In this document: in pieces, positions 60,937 to 64,000 of the stretch
How the letters are laid out: every line of letters starts with the position of its first letter
Numbering within the stretch: the first letter of the stretch is position 1
Assembly (NCBI GenBank): GCA_035041965.1
Contig: JAPYMA010000094.1
Coordinates: 1 to 64,000, forward strand
Reading direction: 5' to 3'
DNA length: 64,000 bases
DNA from: Anisakis pegreffii
Lineage: Eukaryota > Nematoda > Chromadorea > Rhabditida > Anisakidae
Position numbers and translations under genes: made by a program
The notes under the pieces: generated by a model
The model's input: the letters and a program-made list of their open reading frames with translations, nothing else
Told to the model about the DNA's origin: nothing
Databases searched by the model: none

Positions 60937-61841
60937 TCAAGCATTGATAAGGCTATCATCACTGAACTCGCGTTTCAGCTGTTCGCTGTTTGCCGTGATC
61001 TGCTTTTTTTGTTGCTTGGTCAGTACCGAGTTGATGTAACGCAGCACAACCTGACGAACCTCATCGAGATCAGCCCCGCTGCTTCGAGCTTCACGTACCA
61101 GTTGCCTCATTTCATGTTGTTGCTTCTTCGTCAAATATTCGTCGGCGAATTTCTGAATATAACAAAATCTATGTTAAACTAAAAACTGAGATTAATAATT
61201 CAGTCGTTGTCTCACTGCTCATTAGTTGAAGTCATTTAGTTAATTAGTTAATAATGAACATTGCTTAAAATGATAAACTGATATGATGAAATTTTAAAAC
61301 CAAAAAGCTGAAATAATTAATCGTAAGCAAAAATGAAGGGGATTGGTAACGTATTTGATGCGATTTATAAGCAAATACCTATCCACTGTTCAATTTTCAT
61401 GTTGAAGAATGGAATTCAACTAACTTTTGCTTTGAGCAGTGTAATGGTGAATGAATTTTGCGGTCTTGGAAATGAGAGTAAAATAGTGGGTCTGGACGGA
61501 AAGGAGAATGAATGCTCTTTTGAAGCGACAGATTCGGCTGAAGTGACTGATTCGGTTGAAGTGGTGGATTCGGTTGAAGTGGTGGATTCGGTTGAAGCAG
61601 ATAATGAGGTTTCTACTGTGTTTTCGAATTCGATCAATGGTGGGGGCACTTCAAATGATTCATCAGAATCATTTTCGTCTTCCGAAATGATTTCTTTTAT
61701 GGTTTCATCGTTGATTTGCTCAGTCTCCGTGAGGGTTTCAAGTGAATTCGGGTCAATTTCGATCGCTAAAGTGACGTTTTCAGCAGATGAACGTAGTAGC
61801 ACAATTGACAGAATGACAATCAAGTGCGTGACTGTCTCCAT
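60937..61841 (-). CDS. Secreted acidic protein with Thr-Glu-Ser repeats
   Basis: Two exons join in phase: 61425-61841 and 60937-61152, giving 210 aa. Residues 1-20 form a signal peptide (METVTHLIVILSIVLLRSSA). Residues 30-110 are strongly acidic and end in a TEST/TTST repeat (about 84-105) encoded by an 18-bp minisatellite. The second exon encodes a charged helical domain (DEYLTKKQQHEMRQLVREAR... then VLRYINSVLTKQQKK). That domain loosely recalls the small helical secreted proteins of nematodes (ABA-1 or SXP/RAL-2 like), but I cannot place it in a family. The ATG follows a cattcag site, which could be a leader acceptor. AATAAA lies downstream. Plausible roles are extracellular binding or surface protein; function unknown. 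Confidence 0.65.
61531..61599. repeat. 18-bp coding minisatellite
   Basis: Units of gattcggttgaagtggtg recur with small changes. Read on the minus strand they give repeated Ser-Thr-Glu-Ser-Thr-Thr type hexapeptides within the acidic secreted protein. Confidence 0.85.
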
Positions 61842-63041
61842 CCTGAATGATGCTCCATTTGATCATTTCCTGTTTCAAAGCCTGTTCCAAACTACTCATT
61901 GATCATAATAATTACGTCTGATCTCATTAGAAAATCAAGACGATATGACAACATCGCATTGTATCTATTATTACAGCTTCTAAAGCACTTAACAAAACCA
62001 GACTCTTTCATATGCGTCAATCCAGAAAATTTTATGCAAAACGAATTCTGCGCGAGGCTACTTATAGTCAGTTTCAGTGGCGACAAGAGTAATATTATTG
62101 AAGCAATCACTCAAAGATAATTCACAGCAGTGTTGTTTTGCATTCGTTAGTTCGTATATTATATGCAAAATTATTTAGAATCTCGACATGAAAAATAAGT
62201 AGAGAGCATGAAATGCTGCTTATCAAAAAATAAAACTGCATCGACTGATCGCTAAAAGATCAAATCCACAACGGAATCACTCATGTATTTTAGAACATCC
62301 AGCCGTGAAGATATATATCTAAGCTGGATGTGTTCCCTCTAGCTTTGCGAGTTGGAACATTGCATTCATAAAGGAAGCAGTAAATAAACAATAGTTTTTG
62401 AAAATAATAACACCAGTCCGGCAAAGTTTGGTTAAGTTCACTGAAACAACACTATCAGTTAGTTTCATTTCATTTCAGCACGGAACGGAAACGTATTTAT
62501 TGGTGGAATGATATAACAAATGATTTGAATTGGGAAATTATATTACTGGAAAATTTGGGTTTTTCGGAATGATTGAGAGTTTTTTGCATGCTGGCATCTG
62601 CTCGATAATTACAGTTAAATTACTACTATTCAGTTTCAGTTGAAATAAAGCCCGTTCAAAGTATCTGCTGAACTATCAATAATGATGAGTGTATTCATGT
62701 ATTTGTTCAGATAACTTTCCATTTCTTTGCAGTGATTTATTCATTTAATAATTTGAACTTGTTTCAACAAACAATAAATCTTTATGTTTCAGCACTGCGA
62801 TTTCATATAACTCGTTTTCGTACATGCAAACGACATTTTCGGCACAAACGATTCCTTAGTAAAAAACTACTTAAGCTAATATTTTATTGTAATTCAGTAT
62901 GTTTGCTCGGTCGTAATTACTCGATTGAACAATTTTATCACTCATTCCCCAATCTTGCACTTATTTACGTACAAATTTCATTCAAATGATCATTTCTTGC
63001 GGTTTATCGCATTCTTTGTGTGTTCTTAATAGAATGTCAAG
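61842..63041. other. 5' flank of the acidic-protein gene; no supported gene
   Basis: A minus-strand frame (61892-62110) begins with a hydrophobic run but has no in-frame ATG. A short imperfect stem (gaacatccagc...gctggatgtgttc) sits at about 62294-62330. Confidence 0.3.
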
Positions 63042-63513
63042 ATGTTCTTGTTCGAGTTATTTGACCACTTATTACAATTATTCACAACGATCGCTCCCCA
63101 ATCGACTGTTCCACTCGACAGCTGCTCCGAATCAGTTGCGATCGACGAATTATTAGTGAAACTGGAAATCATTTTGAATGAAACGCCTGCCTCAACAGCG
63201 ATTGTTAGCCTCGCTGAAATGTCATGCTCGTACGTGAAGTTGAATCAAACAATTGCTCATCAGATTCTTTCCAGTGTATGCTGCTTGAAAATAGCACTGT
63301 GTATGCGAAAATTCAAAATGAAATATATATTTGCCACATAATCATGAAACTGAAAGACATTCCATAACAGAATTAATCCAACTGATCACTCGCTTCATCA
63401 CTTACAAAATGTTCACAAAACCACTTCTACAATTTCTCAACATCCAGCAAAGTCCCGATAATACTCGGCAGTCGTTCAAAATAAATCCAAAAATTCAACT
63501 GGATTTCTCATGA
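63042..63513 (+). CDS. Doubtful two-exon frame, unknown protein
   Basis: ATG at 63042 opens a frame with a regular hydrophobic/polar pattern (ELLVKLEIILNETPASTAIV). It can be joined in phase from a donor at about 63273 (A|gtgtatgc) to an acceptor at about 63368 (ataacag), and ends at 63513. The result is a roughly 125-aa protein of no recognised family. It may be the 3' part of a larger gene, or chance. Confidence 0.25.
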
Positions 63514-64000
63514 CAGATTAATCTTCCATCGGTTGCCCTTACCAATTAATTCTTTTTGTGACTAAAATGTTAAATCAATTGGAAAATTTGAGTCTTTAAC
63601 CGGATTTATACATGTCTGATGCTTCGAATTATTATCGGCATTTCACGTTCAGTCAAACGAATACACCACCATCATTTGATATAACCGAATAAAAGCGAAA
63701 ACAAAAAACAAAACAAGAGTACAATCGCACGGTTCGATGAGTTATACCCATCCAAGTTCATTACATGAATCACTCGAAGTATATCGCCAATTCAAGCCAC
63801 TATGCGGGTTTCTTCTTCACTCGTTAACTAATCACAATACGGATAAATCACGCTGACTGGATTATCGCTATTAATTTCTCCAGCAATCACGCATTTTTTT
63901 TAATATACGAACCCAAAATTTACGCTTTCTTAAATGTTTTATTTGTAAAGCTCTCATTAACTGCACACCTTCCAAAGAATTAATGCGCTAAAAATCAGCA
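63514..64000. other. Right-edge stretch, nothing supported
   Basis: AT-rich sequence without a convincing exon, RNA or repeat. Confidence 0.3.

Noticed and set aside
61333..61902. Plus-strand frame of 189 codons rich in Ser, Val and Glu
   Set aside because: It is antisense to the acidic secreted protein, which has a signal peptide, an in-phase second exon and a poly(A) signal; the 18-bp repeat keeps several frames open.

Overview
The window is nuclear DNA from a nematode, probably a chromadorean. It is AT-rich, its genes have many short GT-AG introns, it carries an exact copy of the 22-nt nematode SL1 spliced leader followed by a splice donor, and its protein set is animal (alpha-catenin, ciliary dynein-2 light intermediate chain, a calcitonin-type neuropeptide). 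No bacterial, viral or CRISPR features were seen. Gene models below were spliced by hand from frame, splice signals and remembered family motifs, so exon edges are predictions.

Layout. 1-5.4 kb is repeat-derived: two diverged direct repeats and a 2.4-kb element with long inverted arms. 5.8-6.6 kb is a decayed deoxyhypusine synthase gene (minus), and an SL1 RNA gene lies just beyond it (7.0 kb, minus). 9.6-12.5 kb (minus) is a PAP2/PLPP6-type lipid phosphatase whose first two introns hold three identical tRNA-Gly(CCC) genes in the opposite direction. 13.3-17.4 kb (minus) is splicing factor SLU7. 20.1-24.2 kb (plus) is WDR20. 26.6-30.4 kb (minus) is an SLC41/MgtE-type magnesium transporter with one frame break. 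33.1-37.5 kb (plus) is triokinase/FMN cyclase (dihydroxyacetone kinase). 39.6-46.3 kb (plus) is alpha-catenin. 48.1-52.3 kb (minus) is DYNC2LI1, with a near-perfect 75-bp hairpin in one intron. 52.9-54.4 kb is a 193-bp satellite array.

The right end, 54.9-64 kb, carries small genes for secreted products: an Asn/Ser-rich protein (plus), a calcitonin/DH31-type neuropeptide precursor (58.55-59.14 kb, minus) and an acidic secreted protein with an 18-bp coding minisatellite (minus). A doubtful two-exon frame lies near 63 kb.

The recognised genes are unrelated housekeeping, adhesion, ciliary and signalling genes; they form no operon or pathway. The most notable items are the neuropeptide precursor, the isolated SL1 gene beside the DHPS pseudogene, the intron-nested tRNA triplet and the intronic hairpin.
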